From positions 12,305,607 to 12,369,606 of the forward strand of contig JAUPFP010000002.1 in NCBI GenBank assembly GCA_036925085.1: 64,000 nt of DNA, given 5' to 3'. The notes under the pieces were generated by a model, which saw only the letters and a list, made by a program, of their open reading frames with translations, was not told the origin of the DNA and made no database searches. Every line of letters starts with the position of its first letter. Position 1 is the stretch's first letter. The position numbers were made by a program, and so were the translations under genes. Source of the DNA: Brachycybe producta. Lineage: Eukaryota; Arthropoda; Diplopoda; Playtdesmida; Andrognathidae. Shown piece after piece: positions 35,164 to 47,700 of the stretch.

Positions 35164-36926
35164 TCAACCCAACCTAGCACCCAATTTGTCCAGCACCCTT
35201 AGCCCCTTCTCCTCGTATTCCTCTCGTGACATCCAGAACGCCTCTTTGTCCTTCATCACTTCAGCCAGAACGGCACCACCTAAGAAAACCATGTCCTTAC
35301 GTCTCGGAGGATCTTCTATACGAATCTTGAACTTTGACAGTTTCTCGATCTTGCCCTGAAGGACGCGTTCCAAGTACAACTGTTTGATTTCACGTTCAAG
35401 TCGACTCGGAAGTCCGGGATACATCGTCGATCCTCCAGACAACACGATGTGTTTGTACAGCTCCGGACGAACGTCTATGTCCGCATTCTGAACTGTATTG
35501 AACACGAGTTCGGCGAGACCCAATCCCTCGACATTGATCAGATGAGGCTGAAATAGGGATTCGGGAGCTTCGAAACGCTCCCTATCCAACTTTATCATGC
35601 GACCGTCAGGAACGGTATAAGACTGCACAAGAACGGTCGTATTCTCGGACAGTTTCACTTCCTGCTCCACGTCGTACGCAACGTAGCAGAGCTTCTCTTT
35701 CATCATTCGGACCGTCTCAAAGTCGGCCGTGTGATTGAAAGCATAACCTCTGAGCAGAAGCAGTTTGATTAGATATCGAGTGATGTCTCGACCGGCGATG
35801 TCGAGCCGCTTCGTCAAGTGGGGAAGAGCAAATCCCTCGTAAACTGGACAGATATGAGTCACGCCGTCTCCGGAATCCACCACGACACCAGTTAACAGAC
35901 CTGAATCAACGAAGTACAAACTGCAGTTTCGAATACAGACCAAATACAAAAACAATAATACCTTGTGCATAAAGAGTAAGAACCGCTTGAATGGCCACGT
36001 AAGTCCCACCGAAACGATAACGTTCAAACATCACCTGAGACAGCATCAGAAAAGAAAAGTCAAACACAACGATGAAAGAAAAACATCGTCCAAGAGAGCT
36101 AATTCTCGTTAAATTTCGTCCACTCAGTACTTCTTAGAGAAAAACATCATTCTTTTAAATTCGTCAATTGTGAAAAATTGTCATCATTGTGGGCAATCGG
36201 TAAAGCTCTATTATAACGATGAAGTTTACAACAATCACCTCTATCATCTTCTCTCTGTTCTTGGTCGGATTCATCGGAGGTTCAGTCAGAAGTATCTTGC
36301 AGTCGGTCGGATCCAAGTTCATCTTACTCTTTCCGAACGTGTAGTCCCAAAGGTGGCACATGTCGTCCCAATTACGAATGATTCCATTCTCCATTGGATA
36401 ACTCACTTCTAACATTGATCGAAGGTTACTCGCTTCATCTCCAACCATCAAATCCTTCATGATGAAAATACGATTTCAGGTTTACGGTACAAACAAGATT
36501 ATAGAAATTCCATCTATTAGCCTCTATGCACTAGCTCGTACAGATGTTTCCCATTAAAAGTGTAGAAAATTTAATTCGTTTAAAAAAAAGTTTAGTACCA
36601 AATACAACTGAATTTCTTTTTAAGTTGCATCAATCACAATCTAAATGGTTTTTGTCTAGAAGTTAAAAATCAAAATGCGGAGAAGGATTTAAACCTCACT
36701 TTGACTTCAATATCTCCTATTTTATTGGCCGCTCTGAGGATCGGTCTTCCCAAAAGCGAAGGAAAAATGTGTGAAGGAAAGTTACTTCCGGCGTATCCGC
36801 ATTTAACGAACTGAAACGAAAACGAAGTAAATGCAATTTAAACAACGACAAGAGAAAAAGACAATGAGGTTCACTTACTCCAGTTCCATTGTCGCAAACA
36901 ATAACTTGCCTTCCTTGGCTGTCCAT
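35164..36926 (-). CDS. Arp2: Actin-related protein 2
   Basis: Arp2 is a core ATP-binding subunit of the Arp2/3 complex, which nucleates branched actin filaments. Exons: 36879-36926, 36700-36810, 36239-36454, 35962-36034, 35164-35900. Together they encode 394 aa, the length of the human protein. The start is [16 protein letters not shown], with the next exon [12 protein letters not shown]. Actin-fold landmarks include the phosphate loops (DNGTG and [18 protein letters not shown]), [31 protein letters not shown], and the Arp2-type [19 protein letters not shown]. All phases agree. The gene is divergent from the SLC35A gene, 798 bp away. Confidence 0.97.
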
Positions 36927-37724
36927 CGTGAGGATGGCAAACGATTAACAACCAACCTCCAAAATTGTACTACAAACGAAAACAAGAAGAAGAAGAAGAA
37001 AACGCCCTGAAACACAACCGAAGACGACTCACCATTTCCGCCGGGAAAAAAAATGACGATGAATATTAGTCACTAAATAAATAAGTCAGCCGGTCGCTTA
37101 CTCGATTTGAATCAACTAGCTGCCGCCGTTTATATATAAAAAAAATAAAAATACCTACTAAATTCAGCAACTTAATTTTCATTTCAATGTTTAAGTGTAC
37201 ATTTACCACATTATTTTAAATAAATCTTGTATTTTAAAGTTCTATAAAAATTAAAATACAAGTATATTTTTGCGATAAATCCTGCCCTGCAATCGCGGCT
37301 AAAGTAAATTTACTAACTAGCGATTAAACTTCGCTTGTGCTGCTATAGGCAATAAATAGAATTCATCCAATTTTCCCCTATTTATTTGTTATTTTATCCC
37401 TATGCCTTTAATATTTAAGTTTGTAAAACAAAATAAAACTTAAATGTATAATTAGGCTATAATGAATTAATAAAACAAATTAAACCTGATTAATAACTAA
37501 TTTTTTTACTTATAGCAGAGTCTGTTTCTCACATACCGTTGTTTGTTGTGTTTAATTAGTTGGTCACATTGTGTAGCAGACGATTCTTTCTCGTCGTCGA
37601 TTTTCTCGGTGTCTTCTAATCATTATCGTCGTTGATAGGCCTTGTTTTTGGGGCGTGTTTCGATCCACTTTAGTTTGCATCAGGTACTCAAGAAAAAGAC
37701 GAAGAGGAGAAACGCGAAGGGAAA
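36927..37724. promoter_or_regulatory. Putative divergent promoter of Arp2 and the SLC35A gene
   Basis: Start codons of oppositely oriented genes are 798 bases apart. The middle (37130-37540) is AT-rich and has no gene. A splice-acceptor-like TTACTTATAGCAG near 37507-37517 could end a leader intron of the SLC35A gene. Confidence 0.4.
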
Positions 37725-39058
37725 ATGAGTTCGGAGTCCGTGACGCGGACATCGAGGCGAGGTGGTGGGTTCACGTGCGGCCTGAACACGGATCTGTTTC
37801 CAACCAAATGGAGCGCATTCATCTTCGTCTCTTACATGGGTCTATTCATAAACCAAGGTGAGAGTGAAAACGATTAGAAACACCGGTGTTTCTCATCTCT
37901 ATTCGTTTGTTACAGGTATCTTGGTGACCGCCACGAAGAACGCAAACAACTCGTACAGTTACAACACAACCTCCGTGGTTCTCATCACGGAATGCATTAA
38001 ACTGTTGGTCGCTGCGTTTCTCTATAATAAAGAGTATGAAATTAGTTTACATTCCTCTTAAGTTGTGAAACGGGAGTCACCTCATCATCTGCTTTTTGCA
38101 TTTCAGTCATAAAGAGAGTCGACTTCTAACAGAACTATTCAAGAATTCCAAAGGTAAGTATGACTTCTTCTTTTTCTCGATCGATCCTAACACGAAATTC
38201 ATATCAAGTGTTCGGCCTCTACTTCGTCCCCGCTCTCCTCTACTGTCTCTACAACAACCTTTCATTCGTCAACTTGGCCGTTTTTGATCCAACCACTTAT
38301 TTCCTCATGCTTCAACTCAGAGTCGTCGTCACCGGAGTTTTCTTTCAGTTCCTCTTCAGCAAGAAACTTAGTGGGAAACAATGGAGTTCACTCATATTTC
38401 TAACATTCGGATGCATTCTCAAACAAATGCCGGCGGACGGAACGTTAGCATCTTGGACCAAACTGACCGTTCCAGATCAGTCGTACAATCTACTCCTTAT
38501 TCTCCTTCAGGTCTGTTGCTGCATCCTAACGATTAGCGAACATAATCACGAGTGAGAATCTTATTTTAGGTGTTCTGTTCCTGTTTTGCTGGAGTTTACA
38601 ACGAGTACCTTCTGAAGAACGTCGGGACAGACGTTCCGATCATGTTGCAGAATGTTTTCATGTACATAGACTCGATCGCTTGCAATCTGGCCGTCCTCTT
38701 CGTTCAGGGCGAACTGGTTAGAGCCGTAGATCCAGAGTCGATCGCTCCACTTCTTAACTGGAAAGTTATCGCCATCGTTGCCAACAATGCCGCCATCGGT
38801 ATCGTCACCAGCTTCTTCCTTCACTCCCTGAATTCCATTCTGAAGACGTTCGCCAGTGCCCTCGAACTCATGTTCACCGCCGTCCTCTGCTGGATCATCT
38901 TCGGAATTCCAATCGACCGTAACACGATCCTTGCCATATTTATCGTGTCCCTAGCGACGTATCTTTATGCTCAGAATCCGGTCGTGAACAAACCGAAGAC
39001 GACGAGAGATGACCAAACGTCATCCTCTCAAGAAGTTTTGCTATTGCAGAAAGTTTAA
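37725..39058 (+). CDS. SLC35A-family nucleotide-sugar transporter
   Basis: SLC35A proteins exchange nucleotide sugars for nucleoside monophosphates across Golgi membranes. Exons: 37725-37857, 37916-38033, 38107-38153, 38209-38510, 38570-39058, giving 362 aa in phase. The first membrane helix lies in WSAFIFVSYMGLFINQG. Family features are SVVLITECIKLLVAAFLY, ALLYCLYNNLSFVNLAVFDP, TYFLMLQLRVVVTGVFF, CSCFAGVYNEYLLK and MLQNVFMYIDSIACNLAV, i.e. about ten hydrophobic segments. The NNLSF and FAGVYNEYLLK motifs are the usual UDP/CMP-sugar transporter landmarks. The C-terminus is a short Ser/Thr/Lys-rich tail. Substrate and exact paralogue (A1-A5) cannot be told from sequence alone. Confidence 0.85.
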
Positions 39059-39386
39059 AAAAAATTGCTTGTATTTTGGCCTTAATTTATTGAAATCATT
39101 TTTTCTTCTTGTTTGTAAACTTTGCATACTTCATATGCTGAAGATTTTTTTAAAAAAAAAATGAATAATTTATATATAATGCAGTTCATATTTCAATTAT
39201 GTACAGTTTTTAAATAAAATTTAGTGTGGATTTTAACTAAGTTCAAATATGCAAAAGTAAGAAAACAGATTCTGGTTATTCTGCATTACAGAAGCAACTT
39301 TAAGAAACTGAATGTCTTTTAGAAAAACTAAAATGCAGAAAGTTGCTTTGAAGTTGTTCTCTGTTGACTTTTCGTTAATACTTCTC
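39059..39386. other. Short convergent intergenic region, SLC35A gene and RPS6KC1
   Basis: It lies between two stop codons. A plus-strand AATAAA at 39213-39218 is a likely polyadenylation signal for the SLC35A gene. Nothing else was recognised. Confidence 0.55.
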
Positions 39387-42300
39387 TTAAGATTTCAATT
39401 TATCCCAAGTGAGTCCCGAAAAGAATGGATGTGTCTGAATCGACACATTGCCCTCGGGTCCACACCCGAGCCGCTCTCTCGGATTGTAACACAATAGCTG
39501 AAATACCATCAAATTAGATTCAAATCTCGAAAAAAAAAAAAAAGAGCAGGAGTTTAGCATAAATTGCCAACCTCTTTCAATATGGATTCCGCCTCGATAG
39601 ACAACTGACAAGGAATGTTTAGTATAGTGTGACGTGAAAATCCTCCCGGATGGCACGAAGCAAGAGTCTGACGTAAACAAAACATAACTATAGAACTCAC
39701 TCGAGAGGCTCAAAGAGTGCGGTGGACAAACCTTTCCAGTCAATAGTTCAAAAAGAAGAGCTCCATAGCTCCACCAATCACACGAATGATCTACTTGTGA
39801 AATCCCAATTAGTTCTATTGAAGAAAAAAATTTATCGAAAAGGCTGTACAAACGAATTCGAAAGGAAAAGGACAGTGAAGAACAGACCTGGAGCCACGTA
39901 ATGCATCTCTTTGGCATAAGGATCCAATGTGACATCAATGCCGGGTAAACATCCAAAGTACGAAAGAAGAATGTGACCACGATCATCCAACAGGATGTTG
40001 TCTGGGTTTAAATCCCTGAGTTTAAATCTCAGAGATGAATACAGATAGTTTGATAATTACGAACATCGAACACACTGCTCTCACCAACAGATGATTCCAG
40101 AAGAATGAAGCCCCATGAGAGCGGCTGCTATTTCACGCGCCCAAATCTGGACACAGCTTTCCGGAAGATGGATGCTGTTGGCATCGTTATCAACGTCAAG
40201 TTCGCGAAATACGGACGAAAAATGACGGACGCGAGTTCCTTGCAACTCGAGACTACTCCCAGCTGAAGCTCGCCTCCTCAGAACCGAGCCGTCTTTATTG
40301 GGAGCAAAAAAGGCGTCATCGCTTGGACGCCTCTTCAACCTTCTCCTTCGTCCCTCCGTTTCCGAATCTCTTCTGTGGTCTTTGGAAGGCAGCGAAGGCA
40401 TCTGAGCGCCGTAAACTAAAACAGATGAATTTAAAAAACGCTCAAGAGAAAATTCGTTTAAAACATTTTTAACGAATTTTTCAAACAAACCGCGTTCACT
40501 TTCATGCAACGTTTCAGTCACATTCTCGATGAGTCTCTTCGCTTTCGAGAGCAACTCTTTCGTATCCAAAAGCGACGTATCCGTCACGTCTCTGCTAATA
40601 GAGACTCTTTCGGAGTCTATCCTCAAAGACACCATAGAATCTGAGCAATTTCCTACAGTATCGTGCAGGAATTTCTTTCCAGCATAAATGTTAAACGCGT
40701 CCTCATCAGTCACCGAGTCTCCTCTTTCGAACTTCGAGTTCACCGCTCCGTTTTGTAAGTAAGATCCAATGTAATTCCACAGCTTTCCACCTCCAGCATG
40801 TCTCAAAACCAAAAAGAAGGCATCGTTCGTCTCGTGGTAGTGAAGCAGTTGAACAACAAAAGGAATCGAAATCGGGAGAACGACACGTTTCGAAACCTGA
40901 TCTACGGTCGACGACTTGTGAACAATCTACATCAAATTGAAACTGGATTAATAGAGGCAAAAAAAGTTATTGCAAAGATCGACGGACCTTCACGACACAA
41001 GTGTCGTCAGTCGACCGATCAGAAACGAGGAGAACCTTATCCACAACGCCCAAAACCTTGTACCGTCCAAGCTCCGAAGCGGGCAATTTAGAAAGACAGT
41101 TATCAACGGAAATCGAATCCCAGAACGGACCCTCCTACACGTAAACAAAAACGTCTCACTTAAAAGTGTAAACGCGACTCAAACTCTGGTTATTCTGTCT
41201 TTCAGGAACAAAATCAAAAGAAACCTAGAAAGGTGCCTAATTTTATGTTGATATCTTTCAAAATAAGCTGTTCATTTGAATTTATGAATGTGATCCAACT
41301 TTAAACAGCTACCAACATGAAAATACCCTTAGGTGATTGAGCTACTCTTCTAGTTTCTAAAACACATTCAAGTTTCTCTTAATTTTGTTATTCTGAAAGA
41401 CGAAATAATCAAGAGTTCATAAAACGTCATTTTAAACATTTGAAGTGTCTCAACTTGAAACACACAAGTTACCGAACGAGAGTATTTTTCATTGCTTGGT
41501 GCTGACAGGTACTTTTCGTGAATCTCCTCGGCCCTTTTAATGTATTGTGCCGTCTTCCTTCTGACCGCGTCACGACGATCACAGTCCAGATCCTCTGGAG
41601 AAACAAAGATCCATAAATTTAAGAAACCATATTGAACCTTGCCGAAAGTGTAAAATGGATAAGACAACCCAAAAGCAGTTTTGAAACAAATAATTTTCAG
41701 ATTAAACTATAGACTGGAAGGTTATTTTTGAGACGAGCAAAAACGTTAAAAAGGTCTCTTCTGGGATTGCCTTAATAATGAACCTCTGACTCCGGAGAGA
41801 AGAGTTCCAACCACCGTCTTATAGAGAGCAAACGCAATGTCGTAATTTCCACACGACTCGTTGTCCTGAGCTCGTTTTAGTTGCTCGGCCGCAACTAACA
41901 CGTAATCATCCGGACGAGTGAGAATTTCGACATCCTCGATACGTTTAACATCATCGTCCTCATCGAACACGCTATCAAAAGCAGATGACGACTGACGAGA
42001 AGAAACTTCACGGACGGTTGGATTGTCCTTTGGGCGATCGTGAACGGCCGAAGACGAGGCCAGTCCTAGTGAACCGTTATTAGTTCCAGGCGAAACGCCA
42101 TCTCTCGATTCGAAATCGTCTTCAAAGTCAGCAAATGCTTTAGGAAATTGTAAAAGATCGTTACTTTCGGCACAAGTATTTTCCACTTTCGAAAGGGTGG
42201 AAGTCAGAGCTGCAACCAGCCAATTAGATCCGCTCGTTCCCCGAGTGGAGGCGTCCACTTCGGCCGGACCGTATTCCGACGAACATAGAGGATCGAACAG

Positions 42301-43242
42301 AGACAGAAGTGAACCGGTTTTAATATCACTGTCTTCGTCCTCATTACTGTTCCCCTCTTCGTCCGAATCGATGCTCAAGTCGAGTTCTCCGGCGCTCCTC
42401 AAACCGACGACCTCCGGACAACCGATCTCTGCCGGAGACTCATATAATTTGATGGGTTCCAAGACGACACAACCGTCTTCTTCGTCTTCAAATGGACGGT
42501 TTCCAATGGCTGGTTTAGAAGCAGCATTAATCTCTCCTTCGAAAAAACGGAGAAACGGCTGACTGGTGAAGAGTGGAGAGTGACCTGCAACGAACTCCAA
42601 TAGGTTAAGTGCACTTCGGCGACGTTCCTCTATCACGTCCGGATCGAAACGACCTTTTATGAACAGAAAAAGATTCAATGTCGACTACGAGGTTACAAGT
42701 TAACGGTAGATGTACCGAAGACGTGACTCCTTGGAAACGATGGAAAAACGCCACTCAAATGAAGATTCGTGTGTAAAGAGTGAAGACTCTTGAACAACTT
42801 CTTGAAGTCGTTGAATCTCTTCCAAACGATGATCTGTTTATTTTTTTATAAAAAGTCAAATTATAAGAAGTAAACGTTAGAAGGAGAATATAAAACCTTT
42901 CTAAAACACCCTAATTCCATAAAACCGTAAGAGATAGTAAGAAATGTCCCTAAAATTTAGGAAGAACTAGCAAATACGTCCATATAAATCTAGGAAAGGG
43001 CAATTTGTTGTGGTTTTGGGGCATTCAATTCCTTTAGACGTACTTTTGTTGTGGCTTCCGGAGCATTCCTTGGAAACACCTAATAAAGAGGGACTTGAGA
43101 TTAATGAAATTGTCCGGTTTGACGATAATTTCTTACTCGTTCTTACCGTGGATTGAACTTTGTAGACGGTGAAACCGTTTTTATGAAGACAAGGATCTGA
43201 AACGTTGAAAAGACGGACCCAAGGGTCTTGTTTCGAGGACAT
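39387..43242 (-). CDS. RPS6KC1: Ribosomal protein S6 kinase-like, PX-MIT-kinase (RPS6KC1)
   Basis: The RPS6KC1 family (RPK118) binds phosphoinositides and endosomes through a PX domain and has a divergent AGC-type kinase domain. Exons: 43147-43242, 43044-43079, 42716-42833, 41784-42653, 41473-41594, 40988-41134, 40085-40926, 39888-40015, 39732-39814, 39572-39667, 39387-39497. The PX domain spans the first four (GFTVYKVQST, IIVWKRFNDFKKL, VFGRFDPDVIEERR). A MIT-like helix hairpin follows an acidic linker (VAAEQLKRAQD, YDIAFALYKTVVGTLL). The kinase core begins near YKVLGVVDKVLLV, with an insert after LRHAGGGKLWNYI, then WDLNPDNILLDD, CDWWSYGALLFELLTGK and NPRERLGCG. A likely in-frame 75-base intron (40416-40490) lies in the long exon. 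Length is 857 or 882 aa depending on that. The HRD-type Arg is Trp and the DFG position reads SYFG. Confidence 0.92.
41150..41440. repeat. R1 element in an RPS6KC1 intron, copy 14
   Basis: Outer arms are present on both sides (ACTTAAAAGTGTAAACGCGA, and CTGAAAGACGAAATAATCAA then CATTTTAAACATTTGAAGTG). The inner left arm is deleted. The right inner arm is GAGCTACTCTTCTAGTTTCT. Confidence 0.65.
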
Positions 43243-43397
43243 GTTAGTCACCACTCAAAGTTCCTCACCATAAAACGCATCTCTTTTCGAAACAAATTTC
43301 CTCCAACGAAATCGCACGCGAAATTCACAAGGAGCAGACGACCGATTTAAACATCGACCAAGAAATCCTACTGTCGCTAGGTGACGCCACCGGACAA

Positions 43398-43589
43398 ACT
43401 AGCGTTTGCCCATTAGAATTTATATAGGAAAGTGATTACAGATTTGCGTTAGCAGCGCCATCTATTGATCACCAATGGAAACTGCCGATGAGACGTTCAA
43501 TATAGGTTTGGTTGGGTTAGTTTTCCTATATAAAACGATAAGATGGTAATGCGCATGCGCTCTGCTAATTCTAATGGGCAAACGCTAGT
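43398..43589. mobile_element. Mutator-like MITE
   Basis: Terminal inverted repeats ACTAGCGTTTGCCCATTAGA ... TCTAATGGGCAAACGCTAGT bound a 192-bp element. The flanks are CACCGGACAA (43388-43397) and CACCGACAA (43590-43598), a 9-10-bp duplication differing by one base, which fits Mutator-type insertion. Inside the arms a second inverted pair (TTTATATAGGAAA / TTTTCCTATATAAA) occurs. No coding capacity is seen. Confidence 0.7.
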
Positions 43590-43704
43590 CACCGACAAAG
43601 GCAAATAAAACAAACAAATGACGTCACCAAATATTGATCAATATTTCATGAACATGTACTTAATTGACATTAATTTTGTTTACAAGTAACTTGACGGAAA
43701 ATTT

Positions 43705-43850
43705 CAAAGCTTGTTAGAAACTAGAATAGTAGATGAATGCGATAAATGCAGTTTCGTGAGGATTATTTTTTAAAAATAAACTTTTTACAACAGTTTGAAA
43801 ATCATTTACTACCATAAAAAGTTTATTTTTAACGCTTTAAGTTTCTTTTA
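43705..43850. repeat. R1 fragment, copy 15
   Basis: The left arm TTGTTAGAAACTAGAATAGT and central AAAATAAACTTTTTACAACA ... TTTGAAAATCATT and AAAAAGTTTATTTTTAACG are present. The right arm is absent. Confidence 0.5.
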
Positions 43851-44734
43851 GCATAAACGTCTACATATTTGATTTACTGATACTCACTTTTAACTGTTGA
43901 ACCACCGTTGCCCCTTTAACAACAACAACACAAAATCAAATATTAAATATATATATGAAATACTTTTTTTTTAATTATTAAATAAGACGGCAAAAAAGAC
44001 ACGTTAATATAATGAATAAAAAATGTTTTCTTCTGTGTTTCTGTGTCGTTGAAACGACACCGATCGATCACGAATCCGAAATTCGAATCATCATCATCAT
44101 AATAATAGCCGATGACGTTGCGATATACAAAAGGAACCCCATTCAAAAAAAAAACGACGCTCAGCCTGTTTAACTTTACGATTCCTTATTTTACGAGAAT
44201 TAGAAGGCGAGAGAACTTTTTTTTGCGTTCAAAACCTTTTTTTCCGTGTGATTCTGTTCTATTTACACATTGCAACTAGAAATAAACCTCATTTAATAAT
44301 TTTTCTTGTTTTTTCAAAAAAATTCATCCTTTCTTTTTTTTTTTGTATTTTGTAGCAAAAATTTTCTGTGATATGTTTCTCTGCTATGATCCAAATTTCA
44401 ATTTTAAATTAAAAGTAATGTTTGGTTCTGAAGCTTCGAAACTCCCTTCAATATCTTACAAAGCCCTTAAAAGCCAAAGAAAAGGAAGGAAGAAGGAGGG
44501 GAATGGGAAGAGAGAAATGGGTCAAAGAACGAGGATTAGGAAAATCTTTGGTAAACTTAAAAAACGCTCCGCAAACGGGGTTAAAAGGATCGAACTCGAT
44601 AAATATTTGGGAGAGGAAACAAAAAGAGGAAGGAAAAGGAAATTAAGACGTAATTACACTGTACTTTCGACAACCTACAAAGAGCCGAAAGGAAGCACCA
44701 TTTTGGAATGACAAACCACAAACAAACACACCTC

Positions 44735-47700
44735 TCAATCGACGTAATCTTGGAAAATTAGTCTAACGTATCCCGGACTTCCGTTCAAAGGAACGGCACA
44801 GAAAGGACACGCGGCGTGAAAACCATTGGTGCCATGAGGAATGGGTACCGAAGCCCAGTATCTAAAAACAAAAATAACAACGGAACCCACATTTAGATTC
44901 GAATTCGATCGAACGAACAGACGACGATCTTACTTGACAGTCTTCTCTGTTGCCATGTGACCACACGGATCGAAAGCAAACGTAGGAGGTCCGCTGTCCA
45001 CGTAGAACGACGGTTCTATTCCCATACACACCTTGACTACTGGCCCTTCCTAGTAAATGTAAACAAAAATGCTGACAAACAATTCAGAAATAGACAGTTT
45101 TCGAATCCGATCGAATCGGTCCAGAATTCGGACCTTCAGACACATCGGACACGTCCTAGCATCCGAATCTTTCGCCTGTCCCCACTCGTGTAAACCCTGA
45201 ACGTGACCGCAGTTGAGATAGACGTACGGCTGTTTGTCGCTCGCCGACATGGTACATTTCCTAGGAATCACCAAAGTGTTCAGTCCGACCGGACACTGTG
45301 GTCTGCCGGCGTTCAAGTTGTCGATCTGTTGTTCCAAACTCTGTTTCGTCTACAAAGTAATAAATCAAGATATTAGAATGATTTCGTTAAAATCTGTTTA
45401 TTAAGACAGGTTGAAATTAAGTTACGAAACTAACGGGTGAATTCGCCAATCCGTCCGAAGATCTCCAAAGCAAAGTGGCGCCACAGAGATCGATGAGAGT
45501 TCCGTCCTGAAGCGCATTCGTTTCGTCCGGAACCACTTTACCCTTCTGCGTTGCAGACCTGGATTCTCTCAAACTGTAAATGCCGCCGCCGACGGAAACT
45601 TCGCTCCAGACGCCGGGAACGGAAGAACCGCCGCAGAAAGATCCTTTAGGATGCATCAAGAGGATTCCGTTGGTCGTCAGTCCGTCTATGTCACCCTCAT
45701 TTTGCCATTTCGTCGCCTTCTCCTAAGTAAAATAACAACAACAAAAATCAATCATAAAGCAAAACATCCCACTGCTCGAGCCGTAACTAGAGACAATTTG
45801 AACCAAATTGAGACGCAATTCTTCAATGAGATTTCTCTTTTTAAATTTTATCTTTGAAAATTAACTTTTTTCACTTCAATAATCTAAATCCATTTGAAGG
45901 AAATTTATCGTCATTAGAAAACTACATCAACAAAGTTTATTTTTAAACATAAGAGCTTTTAAAATAGTAGAATTGCGCCTCAAACGGGTCTAAAAATAAC
46001 TTCCGTCTTTTTCCAAACTCGATTATTCATTTCCTTACTCCTAGAAAAATGTTACAAGAAGTATCGAATCCAGCGGCGTAAATTCGCGCCACAGACGGTT
46101 CATTCCTCTCGCAGAGAATGCGGCAAGCGAATCGAGAGATTGTGCTCTGTGTCACTTTCGTCTCCGATTTCTTTTCTCCGGACGTAGTGTCCATAACGAC
46201 AAAGTCGATCGGCGTCTCGGACGATCTTCCGACCTGAAACATGTCCGTAAATCCGTCCTTCGCATATTCCACGATGATTGCTTGATTACGAGACAGAGTG
46301 TACGATATCGAATGTTGTTTCGTGTCCAAGATCGCCTTCGATGCCTGAGGCGTCTTTACGGCGTAGTGTTTCGACCGTTTCACTCCGTTTGCAGCCGTCC
46401 TTCGATACAGAACGAACTTACTTCTCCTTCTCCCTCTCTCTCCTTGAGGAAGGAATCCATTGTAACTACAAAACAGAAAATACATCAAATTACGAGAGGA
46501 CAATTTAAAGCATCTTTGAAAAAGAACGTTTTTTGTAGTGAAATTTCATACAATTTCATTATTTATTTCAAAATTAGAAGAGTAAACGAAGGTAAAGCGT
46601 CAATTTTCACAATTATATCATTGAAAAGCAACATTTTCTTTTGTAATTTGTCACAAAATGTTTATCTTCAAAGATATAATTGTCAAAATTGTTTATTTAT
46701 CTTCCTTAACACTTCTAGTTTTTGAAATAAACACCAAAATGCCGCGGAATTTCGCATCAAAAAGGCGTCCTCGTCGTTGTTCTTTTTGATTTATACCCGA
46801 GGATGACCAATTCTCCGTATTTAACGATGGACGGCGTCGCTTGTCTGTTCTGATTTATCTCCTGCACCTCATTGAGAAGAACCAGAGGCTGCGATTGCGG
46901 TGGAGGTGAAGGAGGATTCATGGGTTTCTCTAAAACAGTTGCGTTCGGAACAGAAGAAGACGTAGACGACGACGACGACGGTGGTGGAATACGTTGTTGT
47001 TGTCCTCCTCCTCCTCCTCCTTCGTTACCATCAGCCGTTTCTTCCGATCTGAAATGAAGAAACACAACACAATAATAAAATAAAAAGACGAATCAGCTGA
47101 TAAAATAGAAATATTGGAATTTTGCCACGAAATAAAACCACACTACCAGAGTTCAATATAACGAGAAATAACATTGAAAAACAGAAAAGAACAATGTTTT
47201 AAATGATTACAAATATAACAAAACGAGGGCAAGAAACCTCATTCCTCCTCCTCCTCCTTCTTTCCACCCCCTAAACGGCAACAATGATTGAAGAAGAAGA
47301 AGAAGATCGAAAGTGTTTCAAGGTAGATCGAAATCAGGTTTCATTTGATTGCATTTTATCAATTAAGGTTGGTTTTAAAGCTGGAAAAGAACGCCTTTCG
47401 AACTGGCTTTCAGAGAAAATTGAGCGTGTTTTAAAAACTAGAAGGGCAGCTCAGTCACTTAATTATAATTTAATGTGGATATCTTTCAAAGCAAGCATTT
47501 TATGTCAGTTTGAAAATGACCAAAATTTAAGCAGACAAACATTCGAAGACGACGACATTTTTTTTTAAAAAAAATATTTGTCCATAAATCGTTTATTTTG
47601 AAAGATGATTCAAAGTGATTCAGCTACCCTTCTAGTTTCTAAAAAAAAAACCCATCTAGTGTCTTCATTAGTCACCTGAAAGACAAGATTAATCAGCTGT

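Larger units (their letters stand above)
43243..44734. other. Intergenic region, RPS6KC1 promoter side and Pellino 3' flank
   Basis: It contains a Mutator-like MITE (43398-43589) and a short R1 copy (43705-43850). An open frame on the plus strand at about 44343-44711 is Lys/Arg-rich with no recognisable domain, and probably lies antisense in the Pellino 3' untranslated region. Confidence 0.45.

Noticed and set aside
40416..40490. Treating the 75-base stretch in RPS6KC1 as firmly coding
   Set aside because: It is flanked by a donor (GCG|gtttgt) and an acceptor (TTTTAG) in matching phase and is AT-rich, so it is more likely an intron; length keeps the frame either way, so I report both lengths.
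44343..44711. 122-residue Lys/Arg-rich frame on the plus strand
   Set aside because: No splice sites, no recognisable domain, and it falls in the probable 3' untranslated region of Pellino.
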